Assembly: GCA_934486735.1 (NCBI GenBank)
Contig: CAKSQL010000006.1
Coordinates: forward strand, 1 to 64,000
DNA length: 64,000 nucleotides
Source of the DNA: an uncultured Clostridia bacterium
GTDB lineage: Bacteria; Bacillota; Clostridia; UBA1381
Direction: 5' to 3'
Shown here: piece after piece, positions 26,533 to 34,381 of the stretch
Numbering within the stretch: the first letter of the stretch is position 1
How the letters are laid out: every line of letters starts with the position of its first letter
Notes under the pieces: generated by a model
Databases searched by the model: none
What the model was told of the DNA's origin: nothing
Seen by the model: only the letters and a program-made list of their open reading frames with translations
Position numbers and translations under genes: made by a program

Positions 26533-27198
26533 GTGCAAAAAAGCATTCAAATCGATGATTTTGGCACAAAAAATATTATCCGTTCCGATTCTGATTTTTT
26601 TATTTTTGTCAACGAGCTTGTTAATATTATAACAAACAAATATGAAAGCAATATGATAACATCATTGGTGAAAAACAATTATGAATTTCTTTCGCCGTCC
26701 GAGCAGATTTTGATAGAAAAAAACAGTAAATGCAAGCTTAATGAGCATCGCTTTGAAATACAAAAATATATATTCGATAAAATGGCAGCATTTATCAGAA
26801 ATGAAGAACGAATAAATCTGAGAGGATTTGTTTTGTTTAGACTGAAAGAATACACTCGGAAAATTGAAACTGCGGTAGAAGAAGCGGTAGGCGAATTTAT
26901 TTCCGAGTGTGAATATGATGAACTTATATCCGGTCTTATATTGTATATCGAACTTCAGCCGCCTATGGCTGAGGTTTTAAATATAATCAGACTGACGGAT
27001 AAATATGTTCTGACTGATGAAAATAATCGGGAAGTTTTGACCCTCTCGCAATTTGACGATGTTTTGCTTGACGCACTTTTGACATTGTCACCCGGGAGGT
27101 TACAGATATATAATCCGCAAAATTTCCCGAACAAAAAGCTGTTGGATACAATAAAAAGAATATTCGGAAATCGCGTTATGCTGATTAACGATGTATAA
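26533..27198 (+). CDS. ytxC: YtxC-like sporulation protein
   Basis: A 221-residue protein with the YtxC family core: NLRGFVLFRLKEYTRKIE, then EEAVGEFISECEYDELISG and a C-terminal LSPGRLQIYNPQNF. YtxC is a poorly understood protein found in endospore formers. Start is GTG 26533 with AAAGGAG eight bases upstream. It ends in a good terminator. No membrane segment is seen. Confidence 0.8.
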   Translation: MQKSIQIDDFGTKNIIRSDSDFFIFVNELVNIITNKYESNMITSLVKNNYEFLSPSEQILIEKNSKCKLNEHRFEIQKYIFDKMAAFIRNEERINLRGFVLFRLKEYTRKIETAVEEAVGEFISECEYDELISGLILYIELQPPMAEVLNIIRLTDKYVLTDENNREVLTLSQFDDVLLDALLTLSPGRLQIYNPQNFPNKKLLDTIKRIFGNRVMLINDV

Positions 27199-27227
27199 CT
27201 AAATTACATTCCCCGGGAAATAATTGA

Positions 27228-27267
27228 GGGTGCAGGGAAGATTTTAAATTTTCCATGCACTTTTTTG
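27228..27267 (+). terminator. Terminator after ytxC
   Basis: Stem GTGCA(G)GGAA near 27230 with TTTCC(AT)GCAC ending at 27260, then TTTTTT. Confidence 0.75.
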
Positions 27268-27319
27268 TCAGCACAAAACAATGCATACAATTGCGAAAAA
27301 TTATTTATTAAGATTTTTA

Positions 27320-27348
27320 TTGACAAAACTTGATGAGATGATTATAAT
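27320..27348 (+). promoter_or_regulatory. Consensus promoter of AraC regulator gene
   Basis: TTGACA (27320-27325), 17-bp spacer, TATAAT (27343-27348): both hexamers match the sigma-A consensus exactly. Confidence 0.85.
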
Positions 27349-27384
27349 AGTATATAAATTTAGATGACGAATGGGGGATAAGCC

Positions 27385-28251
27385 ATGAAGTTTTCGAGCA
27401 GGGGGTTTGCTTATGATGCATTACTTGCAAGCAACTTCCGACTATCCGTCGGAAAGCTGTTTCAAGTTTCGGAAATTTCGGTAATACGAGGCGGCGAAAT
27501 AGGCGAACATATACAATATTGCGATGAAATAACCTATGCAATATCGGGCAGCGCAAAAATTTATTCCGGTGACAGCTGCGATGAAATTCATTCGGGTCAG
27601 ATTCATTACATAAAAGCAGGTCCCATGCATAAAATTATTGCGGACAGTGATTCGAATTTCAATTATATATGCATAGGATTTTCACCGGATTCGACAAATT
27701 CCGACATCAAATCTTTTACTGATATGCGCAAAGAAACAGATTTTTTCATTAAGACGGATGACGGCAGCATAAGAAACCTTGCCATGATGCTTTTAAACGA
27801 ATTTTATATTCATGACAGCGCAGGCAGAGCTATGATTGAAGCGCATCTCCTGCAAATTTTAATTTCTGCCGCACGAATTTATCGCGGGAACTTAAGTTAT
27901 ATCGATAAGCAGAGTGTATCTACATCGAATTATGCGGTGTATAACGCACTCAGATATATTGACAGGGAATATATGCACATAACCGGTGTGCAGGATGTGG
28001 CAAAGACTTTATCCTACAGCGCTTGCTATCTGTCACATATATTTTCCGAAAAGGTTGGCATGAGTGTAAAGGAATATATAATAAAAAAGAAACTTACCGT
28101 TGCGGCAGAGATGCTTGTATTGGACAAACTGAGTATAGAGGAAATTTCGGAATATTTAAATTTTAATTCGGCACATACTTTTAGGCAAGCTTTCAAAAGG
28201 ATATATTCTGTCAATCCGAGCGAATACAGAAAAGTTAACAGCAAATTTTAG
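27385..28251 (+). CDS. AraC-family transcriptional regulator with cupin sensor
   Basis: A 288-residue regulator: cupin domain at about 35-110 (GGEIGEHIQYCDEITYAISG, IKAGPMHKI) and two C-terminal helix-turn-helix motifs (about 185-285; YSACYLSHIFSEKVGMSVKE and FNSAHTFRQAFKRIYSVNPSEYRK). Its promoter is perfectly consensus, unusual for a regulator. The downstream oxidoreductase has its own promoter and may be its target. Ligand unknown. Confidence 0.88.
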   Translation: MKFSSRGFAYDALLASNFRLSVGKLFQVSEISVIRGGEIGEHIQYCDEITYAISGSAKIYSGDSCDEIHSGQIHYIKAGPMHKIIADSDSNFNYICIGFSPDSTNSDIKSFTDMRKETDFFIKTDDGSIRNLAMMLLNEFYIHDSAGRAMIEAHLLQILISAARIYRGNLSYIDKQSVSTSNYAVYNALRYIDREYMHITGVQDVAKTLSYSACYLSHIFSEKVGMSVKEYIIKKKLTVAAEMLVLDKLSIEEISEYLNFNSAHTFRQAFKRIYSVNPSEYRKVNSKF

Positions 28252-28275
28252 ACGGTATAATAACAAAATCCTATA

Positions 28276-28304
28276 TTGATTTTTTTTGCGGCATCTGATA
28301 TAGT
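28276..28304 (+). promoter_or_regulatory. Probable promoter upstream of the Gfo/Idh/MocA genes
   Basis: TTGATT (28276-28281), 17-bp spacer, TATAGT (28299-28304). Confidence 0.5.
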
Positions 28305-28311
28305 AATATTA

Positions 28312-28440
28312 AACAAATACAAATGGAGAATTACTACAGGCGTAAAAAACAGAAACAATATTGAAAATATTTTGGAAAGCATGAAACTTTTGGACAGTTT
28401 GTATGTTTCCACAGAAAAAAGAAAGGAATTTGAGCTTTAA
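28312..28440 (+). pseudogene. C-terminal remnant of a Gfo/Idh/MocA-type dehydrogenase
   Basis: The frame ending TAA 28438-28440 encodes a tail (TTGVKNRNNIENILESMKLL, then DSLYVSTEKRKEFEL) resembling the final helix of Gfo/Idh/MocA dehydrogenases. It has no usable start codon with a binding site, and a promoter lies immediately upstream. Its stop overlaps the start of the next gene (TAATG), the arrangement of an intact operon. The simplest reading is an internal deletion that removed most of an upstream dehydrogenase. It could instead be a chance leader ORF. Confidence 0.4.
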
Positions 28441-29279
28441 TGAAAACAATCGGATTTGTTGATTATTATATAAGTGAATGGCACGCCAATAATTATCCGC
28501 AGTGGATAAAAGACGTCTGTGCCGAGTCGGGCAGAAACTTTGAAGTGAAATATGTTTGGGCAGAAAAGTACATATCACCGGTAGATGGAAGAAATACCGA
28601 TGAATGGTGTGCTGAATACGGCTGCGAAAAATGTGAAACGCTCGCCGAACTTTGCCAAAAATGCGATTATATAATGGTTTTGTCCCCTTCGAATCCCGAA
28701 AAACATCTTAAATATGCAGAAGAAGTTTTGAAGTATGGGAAGAACACATATATAGACAAGACATTTGCACCGGATTTTGAAACAGCAAAAATGATTTTCG
28801 ATATTGCTCAAAAGTATGGCACAAGATTCTTTTCAACATCGGCACTCAGATATGCCGATGAATTAGAGGATTTAAAATCTGAAAATGCCATCATTCTCGG
28901 CAGCGGAGGAAATATAGAGGAATATATCATACATCAAATTGAAATGGCTGTGAATGTGACCGGCGAGAAACCTATGTCATTGAAGCTTGAACAGCAGGGC
29001 AAGCAGTATATATGTCATATCGCCTTTGAAAATAAAAAAAGAGCCGTGTTGATATATGGCGAACAAATTCCATATGCAATATGTGTTGAAGATGAAAACG
29101 GCAATTCGGTATATCGCACAATTGAATCGTCATTTTTTAAAAATATGATTTCCGACATATTGCGCTTTTTTGAAAACGGAGAATACTCATTTGATATAGC
29201 GCAAACACTGGATGTTATGAAAATCCGCACCGGGGTTATAGAGGCTCTCGGCAAAAATGAAGAGTGGATTACGCTTTAA
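28440..29279 (+). CDS. Gfo/Idh/MocA-like oxidoreductase, atypical
   Basis: A 279-residue cytosolic protein, shorter than typical family members (about 330-380). Residues 1-120 look like a Rossmann nucleotide-binding half: CDYIMVLSPSNPEKHLKYAE and VLKYGKNTYIDKTFAPDFE correspond to the regions that hold NAD and the conserved lysine (EKP motif, here DKT). The C-terminal half is a shortened alpha/beta sheet domain. The N-terminus lacks a clear GxGxxG, so cofactor binding is uncertain. It follows the remnant of a similar gene and precedes a strong terminator. Confidence 0.7.
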   Translation: MKTIGFVDYYISEWHANNYPQWIKDVCAESGRNFEVKYVWAEKYISPVDGRNTDEWCAEYGCEKCETLAELCQKCDYIMVLSPSNPEKHLKYAEEVLKYGKNTYIDKTFAPDFETAKMIFDIAQKYGTRFFSTSALRYADELEDLKSENAIILGSGGNIEEYIIHQIEMAVNVTGEKPMSLKLEQQGKQYICHIAFENKKRAVLIYGEQIPYAICVEDENGNSVYRTIESSFFKNMISDILRFFENGEYSFDIAQTLDVMKIRTGVIEALGKNEEWITL

Positions 29280-29322
29280 CCGCGCCGAAAAAAAGCCGAT
29301 GATGAATAAAGAACTTTCTATG

Positions 29323-29361
29323 AGCCACCTTTAAAAAGTTTGACTTTTTAAAGGTGGCTTT
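29323..29361. terminator. Bidirectional terminator between convergent genes
   Basis: 17-bp perfect stem: arms 29323-29339 and 29343-29359, three-base loop, T tail on the plus strand. Confidence 0.88.
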
Positions 29362-29364
29362 TCG

Positions 29365-30135
29365 TTATTCGGCTATCGGAAGCAGCACGCGCGTTATGAA
29401 TTTATTGGGGTCTTTGTGCTGCGGAGGTCCCTCCAGATAGACATGGCGGCATTTTCCGGAGAGATTTATATTGTTTTCTTTTGCATATTCAATAAGCTTT
29501 TCGCGGACGGACGGAAGCTCTTCATAAGCCCCATGGTGATATGCCGAAACCGCTTCAAACGCGGGGAAGTGTACTATATTTGCGCCCTTACTGTCGGACG
29601 GAACAGCAACATAATATGACACCTCGTCGGGACTGTCAAGCGGAAATTCAATGCAATACATTCGCTTTGTTGTATCGGTTCCGTAATTATGCATAGCTTC
29701 AAGAGCCGTATCTCTCAGCAGATTGCTTTTTTCAGCGATAGATGCCGCTTTATATGTCCGTCCGAAAAATGTTTGTGCTTCTATATGAGTTTTCGAAATT
29801 ATATTTTGAGTCTTATTGGTACGTTCGTACAGATGTTCTATGTTCAAATTCAACTCATCGCGCAGCAGTTCCAGTCTTTTTATCAATGGCTGAAGGTCTG
29901 TAGCGTCATTGAGATAGTCTCGGATTTCGTCTAGTGAAAGCCCGAGATTTTGAAAAATGCGAATGGTTCGTATTCGGGTGAATGTATCAATTGAATAATA
30001 TCTGTTGCCGGTAGAACCCTCTTTCATATCCGGCTTTATAAGTCCTTTGTTTTCGTAGTTTAATATAATTTTGCGCGTAATATTTATGGATTTTGCAATT
30101 TCGCCTATAGAAAACAGATTCTCGTGATTTTTCAT
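29365..30135 (-). CDS. MerR-family regulator with GyrI-like effector domain
   Basis: A 256-residue regulator. N-terminal MerR winged helix (LFSIGEIAKSINITRKIILN, GNRYYSIDTFTRIRTIRIFQ), a dimerisation helix (about 85-115), then a GyrI/BmrR-like ligand-binding domain (about 140-255; AFEAVSAYHHGAYEELPSV, CRHVYLEGPPQHKDP). This is the architecture of multidrug or cationic-ligand sensors such as BmrR. The divergent promoter beside it has the exact MerR design, so it very likely controls the gene pair at 30266-32667. Confidence 0.9.
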   Translation of the reverse strand: MKNHENLFSIGEIAKSINITRKIILNYENKGLIKPDMKEGSTGNRYYSIDTFTRIRTIRIFQNLGLSLDEIRDYLNDATDLQPLIKRLELLRDELNLNIEHLYERTNKTQNIISKTHIEAQTFFGRTYKAASIAEKSNLLRDTALEAMHNYGTDTTKRMYCIEFPLDSPDEVSYYVAVPSDSKGANIVHFPAFEAVSAYHHGAYEELPSVREKLIEYAKENNINLSGKCRHVYLEGPPQHKDPNKFITRVLLPIAE

Positions 30136-30182
30136 TTTTACAACCTTTCACAAAAAAAAATTAAAATTTTACAAAAAAAGAC

Positions 30183-30213
30183 TTGCATCGTCCATTAATG
30201 GACGGTGTATAAT
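30183..30213 (+). promoter_or_regulatory. MerR-type promoter with 19-bp spacer and palindromic operator
   Basis: TTGCAT (30183-30188) and TATAAT (30208-30213) are separated by 19 bp, too long for normal recognition. The spacer contains the perfect 16-bp palindrome CGTCCATTAATGGACG (30189-30204). This over-long spacer with a central dyad is the hallmark of MerR-family activation by DNA distortion. It drives 30266 onward and is divergent to the merR gene. Confidence 0.88.
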
Positions 30214-30265
30214 AATTATAGCATATAACATTATAGGTGTCAAGATGCTAAAAGGGGGAATTGAT

Positions 30266-30535
30266 TTGGATTTTAAAAGCTATTGTGAAAAGGAAGGGAA
30301 GTATTATCTTCTTGAAGAATGGGATAATGATAAAAACAAAGCTTTTACGCCCGAAACAATCAACCATTGCAGCAGCTTGCCGGTATGGTGGAAATGTGCA
30401 AGGGGGCATTCGTGGCAGACGCAGCTGAAAAGCCGTTCGACCAGTATGACGAGATGTCCGAGATGCAACGAGGAAAAACTCGCAAAGAAAAGAGACAACA
30501 AAGAAAGAGAATTCAGAAAAGAGGAATTGAAATGA
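30266..30535 (+). CDS. Zinc-ribbon protein (DUF4379-like)
   Basis: An 89-residue cytosolic protein with one treble-clef zinc ribbon: CARGHSWQ followed by RCPRCNEEK, with the family lead-in EEWDNDKN..TPETI. A basic, helical tail follows (KKRDNKEREFRKEELK). Related small proteins are common in Clostridia, often as tandem repeats and sometimes near restriction or mobile genes; function is unknown. TTG 30266 is chosen because AAAGGGGGA at 30251-30259 is a strong binding site, while ATG 30245 lies upstream of it. The stop overlaps the next ATG, so the two are coupled. Confidence 0.72.
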   Translation: MDFKSYCEKEGKYYLLEEWDNDKNKAFTPETINHCSSLPVWWKCARGHSWQTQLKSRSTSMTRCPRCNEEKLAKKRDNKEREFRKEELK

Positions 30536-32667
30536 AAAGATTTTTAAGCTCACTGCTTGTGCTGCTTACGTCATTGGGCTTGACAGCATTTGCCGCCGGC
30601 ATAAAGGACGGCTGTGAGGCATATGTACTTGTGGGCAGCATAAATGTCACACAAAATCCGTCGGTGTCATCGCGCTCGATTGCCGCACTGTACAAGGGTG
30701 AAAGGGTGACGGTTTTGGAAGCATACTTAAATGGCATAGACCAAAAGACCGAAAATTTCCACAAGGTTCAGCTTGATGACGGCAAAATCGGATATTTGTA
30801 CGCCTATGCAAACAGAAAAGATACGCTCGAGTCGGCAGACGATGTTAATGAAAGATACGCAGAGGCGGCAAAAACGGCTGACCCTAAGTATCAGCATGCA
30901 ATAAATATGTATGTCCTTTCCGATTATATATACGGCGGAAAGAAAACAACCGAGGGCAAAGAGCTGAATTTTTACGCAAAGGTTCCGACCGAGTGGGTAA
31001 GGCACGAACGCCCCGAGTCGCTGCCGCTGGTGGGAAAAGGAATCCTGCATATTGGAGATGAGGGAAAAATCGGTTCTGTAAAGGCGTCGTTTTATCCGGG
31101 TAATCCGCCGATCAACTACCATTCAAAGAGATTGGATGAGCTTAAAGTAATAGGATACGATCCTCCTTTTGCGGAAAATTCAAGAACGGAAGCAAATGCA
31201 AACACAGCTTTTTATGCCGGTGTGGGAAGTGTATTTGACGTTGTTGCGTATAACGAAAACTGGGTTGCTGTATGGAGCATGGGCGGTGTTGACGAATCGC
31301 GCGGAACAATCAGACAGTGCGGAGAAAAGGACGGTACTGCTTTCACAAGCTGGAAGCCGGCTGTATATTTTGTGCCGAGAAAGAATTGTTACATTTTGGA
31401 TATTAACAACCAGGTGACAACACCTCCGCAAATTGAAGCCATAGGAAAGGTAACGGCTCCGCTGCTGGTAAAAACAACTCCGGATGAGACTGATTTTGTA
31501 AAATCGGGTGTTTACAAGATAAACCAGTCTGTTCAGATAGTTGATTCACAGCCGCAGAACGGTCATTACAAAATTTATTATGAACATGGTTTGTATTATG
31601 TCAATGCCAAGTATGTCAACATACAGTACACAAATACCCCAAAACCGTCAATTACATACACAGCGAAAGCAAATGCCGAGAGTGATATTTTGGACGGAGC
31701 TTCGGTTGTGGGCGCAGTTAAGCAAGGCACTGTAATCGATGTTATGGAAAAGGATTATGACGGAACAAATTCAAAAATCTGGTTTAATTCGAAAGAATGC
31801 TATATTCCGACAAGCAAGCTGAGTGATTTTGTAAAAACTCCGTCAGCATCGGGTATAGCACAGCTCGGCGCTCCGATAGGAGTCCTTGCGGTAGATTCGC
31901 CATGGAGTGCATACGGTGCGCTGGCATATACAAAAGATGGCTATGAGGCTTTGAAAGAGGAAATGTACAACAATCCGTACTATGTGAGCGGCACGCTCAA
32001 GCATCATACGGACAGCGACGAATTAAGCATTTTGCAGGAGGGGGACTGGGCGAATGTATATAAAATTGAGGACTATTCGTACGCGCCCGATCCGGACTAT
32101 CCCGACGAAATAGAAACGGGAAAGGTGTACACCGTTCTTTATGACGGAAATGTTCGTTACATTGTCCAGGATGATGAGCAGTATGCGGCATTTAATTATT
32201 ACCCTGGCAATGATTTCAGCAAAACATCTGTTGCAAAGACACAGCCTGTTTGCATAGAGGGTAACAGATATAACGCCGTTGCATATAATATTGACGACAA
32301 TAACTATTTCAAGCTTCGCGATATTGCTCAAATGCTCAGCGGAACAATCAAAACGTTTGATATTAAGTACGATGCGGCAACAAATTCGATTGACATGTTA
32401 AGCTTTTTCGACTACACTTCGGCAGGCGGCGAATTGACACCGGGAGACGGTGCTGAAAGAAAGGCTGTTTCGTCATCGGCATTTTTGACACTTGACGGAG
32501 TGCCTATTCAGGCAACATGTTATAATATTGATGGAAACAACTACTTCAAGCTTCGTGATATAACCGATGCACTGGATTGCCGGGTTGATTGGGAAAAAGC
32601 AAACCAAACAATTTGGGTAATACCGGGCATGTCCGCATATGACGATCCGGATGCAATCGTAGGCTGA
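30532..32667 (+). CDS. Secreted SH3-like protein with copper-amine-oxidase-type stalk repeats
   Basis: A 711-residue exported protein with signal peptide (AFAAG near 22). The N-terminus has a bacterial SH3-like domain (about 27-95; SINVTQNPSVSSRSIAAL, YKGERVTVLEA). Further SH3-like segments occur around 300-430. The C-terminus carries two repeats of the stalk/Cu_amine_oxidN1 type, each with YNIDxNNYFKLRDI, at about 575-630 and 660-710, often used as wall-associated spacers. No catalytic motif is recognised. GAGGAA lies before ATG 30532; the frame continues upstream through the zinc-ribbon gene but in another phase of use. It is coupled to that gene under the MerR promoter, so it may respond to the same small-molecule signal. 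Confidence 0.75.
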   Translation: MKRFLSSLLVLLTSLGLTAFAAGIKDGCEAYVLVGSINVTQNPSVSSRSIAALYKGERVTVLEAYLNGIDQKTENFHKVQLDDGKIGYLYAYANRKDTLESADDVNERYAEAAKTADPKYQHAINMYVLSDYIYGGKKTTEGKELNFYAKVPTEWVRHERPESLPLVGKGILHIGDEGKIGSVKASFYPGNPPINYHSKRLDELKVIGYDPPFAENSRTEANANTAFYAGVGSVFDVVAYNENWVAVWSMGGVDESRGTIRQCGEKDGTAFTSWKPAVYFVPRKNCYILDINNQVTTPPQIEAIGKVTAPLLVKTTPDETDFVKSGVYKINQSVQIVDSQPQNGHYKIYYEHGLYYVNAKYVNIQYTNTPKPSITYTAKANAESDILDGASVVGAVKQGTVIDVMEKDYDGTNSKIWFNSKECYIPTSKLSDFVKTPSASGIAQLGAPIGVLAVDSPWSAYGALAYTKDGYEALKEEMYNNPYYVSGTLKHHTDSDELSILQEGDWANVYKIEDYSYAPDPDYPDEIETGKVYTVLYDGNVRYIVQDDEQYAAFNYYPGNDFSKTSVAKTQPVCIEGNRYNAVAYNIDDNNYFKLRDIAQMLSGTIKTFDIKYDAATNSIDMLSFFDYTSAGGELTPGDGAERKAVSSSAFLTLDGVPIQATCYNIDGNNYFKLRDITDALDCRVDWEKANQTIWVIPGMSAYDDPDAIVG

Positions 32668-32704
32668 TAAAATTGTTATTTCGGGGAGAAAGGTTTTATA
32701 TATA

Positions 32705-32758
32705 ATATACTCCGATTACAGCTTCGCTTTTAAAGCTGTAATCGGAGTATATTTTTTT
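32705..32758 (+). terminator. Strong terminator after the MerR-controlled pair
   Basis: Perfect 20-bp stem (32705-32724 with 32733-32752), loop of 8, followed by a run of T. Confidence 0.9.
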
Positions 32759-32785
32759 CATTATTGCGTACGCAATAATGAAAAA
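32754..32785. repeat. Perfect 32-bp palindrome
   Basis: Both halves mirror exactly around GCGTACGC (32766-32773) out to five T and five A at the ends. It overlaps the T tail of the preceding terminator. Could be a protein-binding site or a second terminator read from the minus strand. Apart from this and the remnant below, 32668-32958 has no gene. Confidence 0.75.
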
Positions 32786-32870
32786 TGCTGCTTATTTTCG
32801 AATCGGCTTTCCGAATGCCGGGCAAATAATCCGACGGTCGAAAAGTCTTTTTTGTCCGCAGGTGTGGATT

Positions 32871-32952
32871 TTATATTTTAGCGTTAATATACTTATTCAC
32901 AGTCATGCCGAATGTCTTTTTAAAGGTTCGCATAAAGCTGTTGGGTGGAATT
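32871..32952 (-). pseudogene. C-terminal fragment of an AraC-family regulator
   Basis: On the minus strand the frame ending TAA at 32871-32873 encodes NSFMRTFKKTFGMTVNKYIN then AKI, a clear match to the AraC helix-turn-helix region (S/Y F xRxFKKxxGMT). Upstream the similarity stops abruptly near 32952, where a plus-strand ORF begins. No start or sensor domain remains. It is a remnant left by deletion or rearrangement. Confidence 0.6.
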
Positions 32953-32958
32953 ACTATA

Positions 32959-33699
32959 ATGTCATCAAACTGTACCGATAAGCAAAAATCGGCAGCGTTG
33001 TATGTGGCTCATCAGCTGGGAACTATACTTTTCGGCTATAAAATGATGACAGACACAAGCGGTGTGGATACAATTGACGAGTCAAGACTTGAAAGTGTCA
33101 GCGCAACAGTGAAAGCAAAAGAGGATGCAGTTATAGGCGGCAGCTTGACATATGCAAATTCAATGCTTGCGATAGCGAGAAAATACGTTGATTTTGCAAA
33201 AGATGTTAAGGGAACTCAAGGGATTTCGGAATACAAGAATGCAATTGTAAGCGCATATATTACAATAGCTGAAAAAATTCTTGATATGGCAGAAAGCTTT
33301 GCAGAAATCGAAACGATAACAGCAGATAAGCTTTTAATTCAGGTACCTGTGCTGGAAACTCCGCTTGAAACAAGCAGCCTGGCTATGTACAACAGCGGAA
33401 CGATAAATGTTTCGGTTTATAACTATGGCAATGTTGATATAAGCAACGGAACGCTGACTCTTCTCAACAAAAACGGAACTGTTATGGCAGCAGCTGTCGA
33501 CTTCACCTGTAAAGCAGGCGAAACAACTGTTGTCAACCTGAGCTATAACAGAGGCTTGAAGTCTCAGCTGCAATCATATACAAAGGGTTCGTATACCCAG
33601 TATTATGCTACAGCTGTTGTGAAAGAGGACGGAAACGAAGTAAAGAATACTCTTATTCCGCTTAATGCCGATGCAGGAGACGGATTGTTCAAAGAATAG
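32959..33699 (+). CDS. Unrecognised protein with C-terminal CARDB-like domain, possibly 5'-truncated
   Basis: A 246-residue product. The first half is helical (TDKQKSAALYVAHQLGTILF onward, to about residue 130); the second half (about 135-245) is a beta-sandwich resembling CARDB/FN3-type modules of secreted enzymes (NYGNVDISNGTLTLLNKNGT). No signal peptide is found, which is odd for such a domain. ATG 32959 has GGGTGGA upstream; ATG 32905 also opens the frame but reads antisense through the AraC remnant. The left end coincides with that remnant's break, so this may be the 3' part of a larger secreted protein. Confidence 0.5.
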   Translation: MSSNCTDKQKSAALYVAHQLGTILFGYKMMTDTSGVDTIDESRLESVSATVKAKEDAVIGGSLTYANSMLAIARKYVDFAKDVKGTQGISEYKNAIVSAYITIAEKILDMAESFAEIETITADKLLIQVPVLETPLETSSLAMYNSGTINVSVYNYGNVDISNGTLTLLNKNGTVMAAAVDFTCKAGETTVVNLSYNRGLKSQLQSYTKGSYTQYYATAVVKEDGNEVKNTLIPLNADAGDGLFKE

Positions 33700-33752
33700 C
33701 GAAATAGTACAGGTTTTGTAAAAAATCCGAAAAAAACAAATAAAACACTACC

Positions 33753-33806
33753 AAAGCACTTCAATTTGTGATATAATATAAATATCATAAATTGAAGTGC
33801 TTTTTT
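33753..33806 (+). terminator. Long-looped inverted repeat with T tail and a promoter-like loop
   Basis: Arms AAAGCACTTCAATTT (33753-33767) and AAATTGAAGTGCTTT (33789-33803) pair perfectly over 15 bp; six T end the element, as in a terminator for the upstream gene. The 21-base loop, with the arm end, contains TTTGTGATATAAT (33765-33777), an extended -10 like those upstream of three other genes here. Confidence 0.7.
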
Positions 33807-33832
33807 AAATATCACGAAAGAGGGAGAACAGA

Positions 33833-34339
33833 ATGAAATATTTAATTGTTGTTGATATGCAGACGGATTTTATAACCGGGAGTCTGGGCAGCGATGCAGC
33901 GGAGGCGATAGTGTCTGCGGTGGTCGATAAGGTAAAGAAATTTGACGGAAATGTTATTTTTACAAGGGACACACATTTTGAAGATTATTTACAGACACAG
34001 GAAGGCAGGAATCTCCCTGTGGAGCATTGCATAAAGAATACCGACGGCTGGCAGATATGCGATGAATTGAAACCGTACGCAAATATTGTGGTTGATAAAG
34101 TAACATTCGGAAGTATTGATTTGCCGGATATAATAAAAAACTTTGGAGAAAATATAGAAAAAATAGAATTATGCGGACTTTGTACAGACATATGTGTGAT
34201 TTCAAATGCTATGATTTTAAAGGCTGCATTTCCGGAAGTGCCGATTGCGGTTGACTCTGAGTGCTGTGCGGGAGTCAGCAAGGAAAATCATAATACGGCA
34301 CTGGATGCGATGCGTGCAGTGCAGATTGAAGTAATATAA
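33833..34339 (+). CDS. Cysteine hydrolase, isochorismatase/nicotinamidase family
   Basis: A 168-residue cytosolic hydrolase. Catalytic triad visible: Asp8 in LIVVDMQTDF, Lys89 in VVDKVTFGS and Cys121 in GLCTDICVISNA. Metal-binding candidates Asp46 and His48 (TRDTHFEDY) and His65 (LPVEHC) are those of nicotinamidases (PncA). Nicotinamide to nicotinate in NAD salvage is the likeliest reaction, but related amidases share these residues. AAAGAGGGAG precedes the ATG. Confidence 0.85.
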   Translation: MKYLIVVDMQTDFITGSLGSDAAEAIVSAVVDKVKKFDGNVIFTRDTHFEDYLQTQEGRNLPVEHCIKNTDGWQICDELKPYANIVVDKVTFGSIDLPDIIKNFGENIEKIELCGLCTDICVISNAMILKAAFPEVPIAVDSECCAGVSKENHNTALDAMRAVQIEVI

Positions 34340-34381
34340 TCAAAAACCGAAATTTCATAAAAAAGAGGAGGTGCCGGCGCT

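Noticed and set aside
28323..28364. Mini-ORF of 13 codons starting ATG 28323
   Set aside because: No ribosome binding site; the other frame gives a family-like tail and TAATG coupling.
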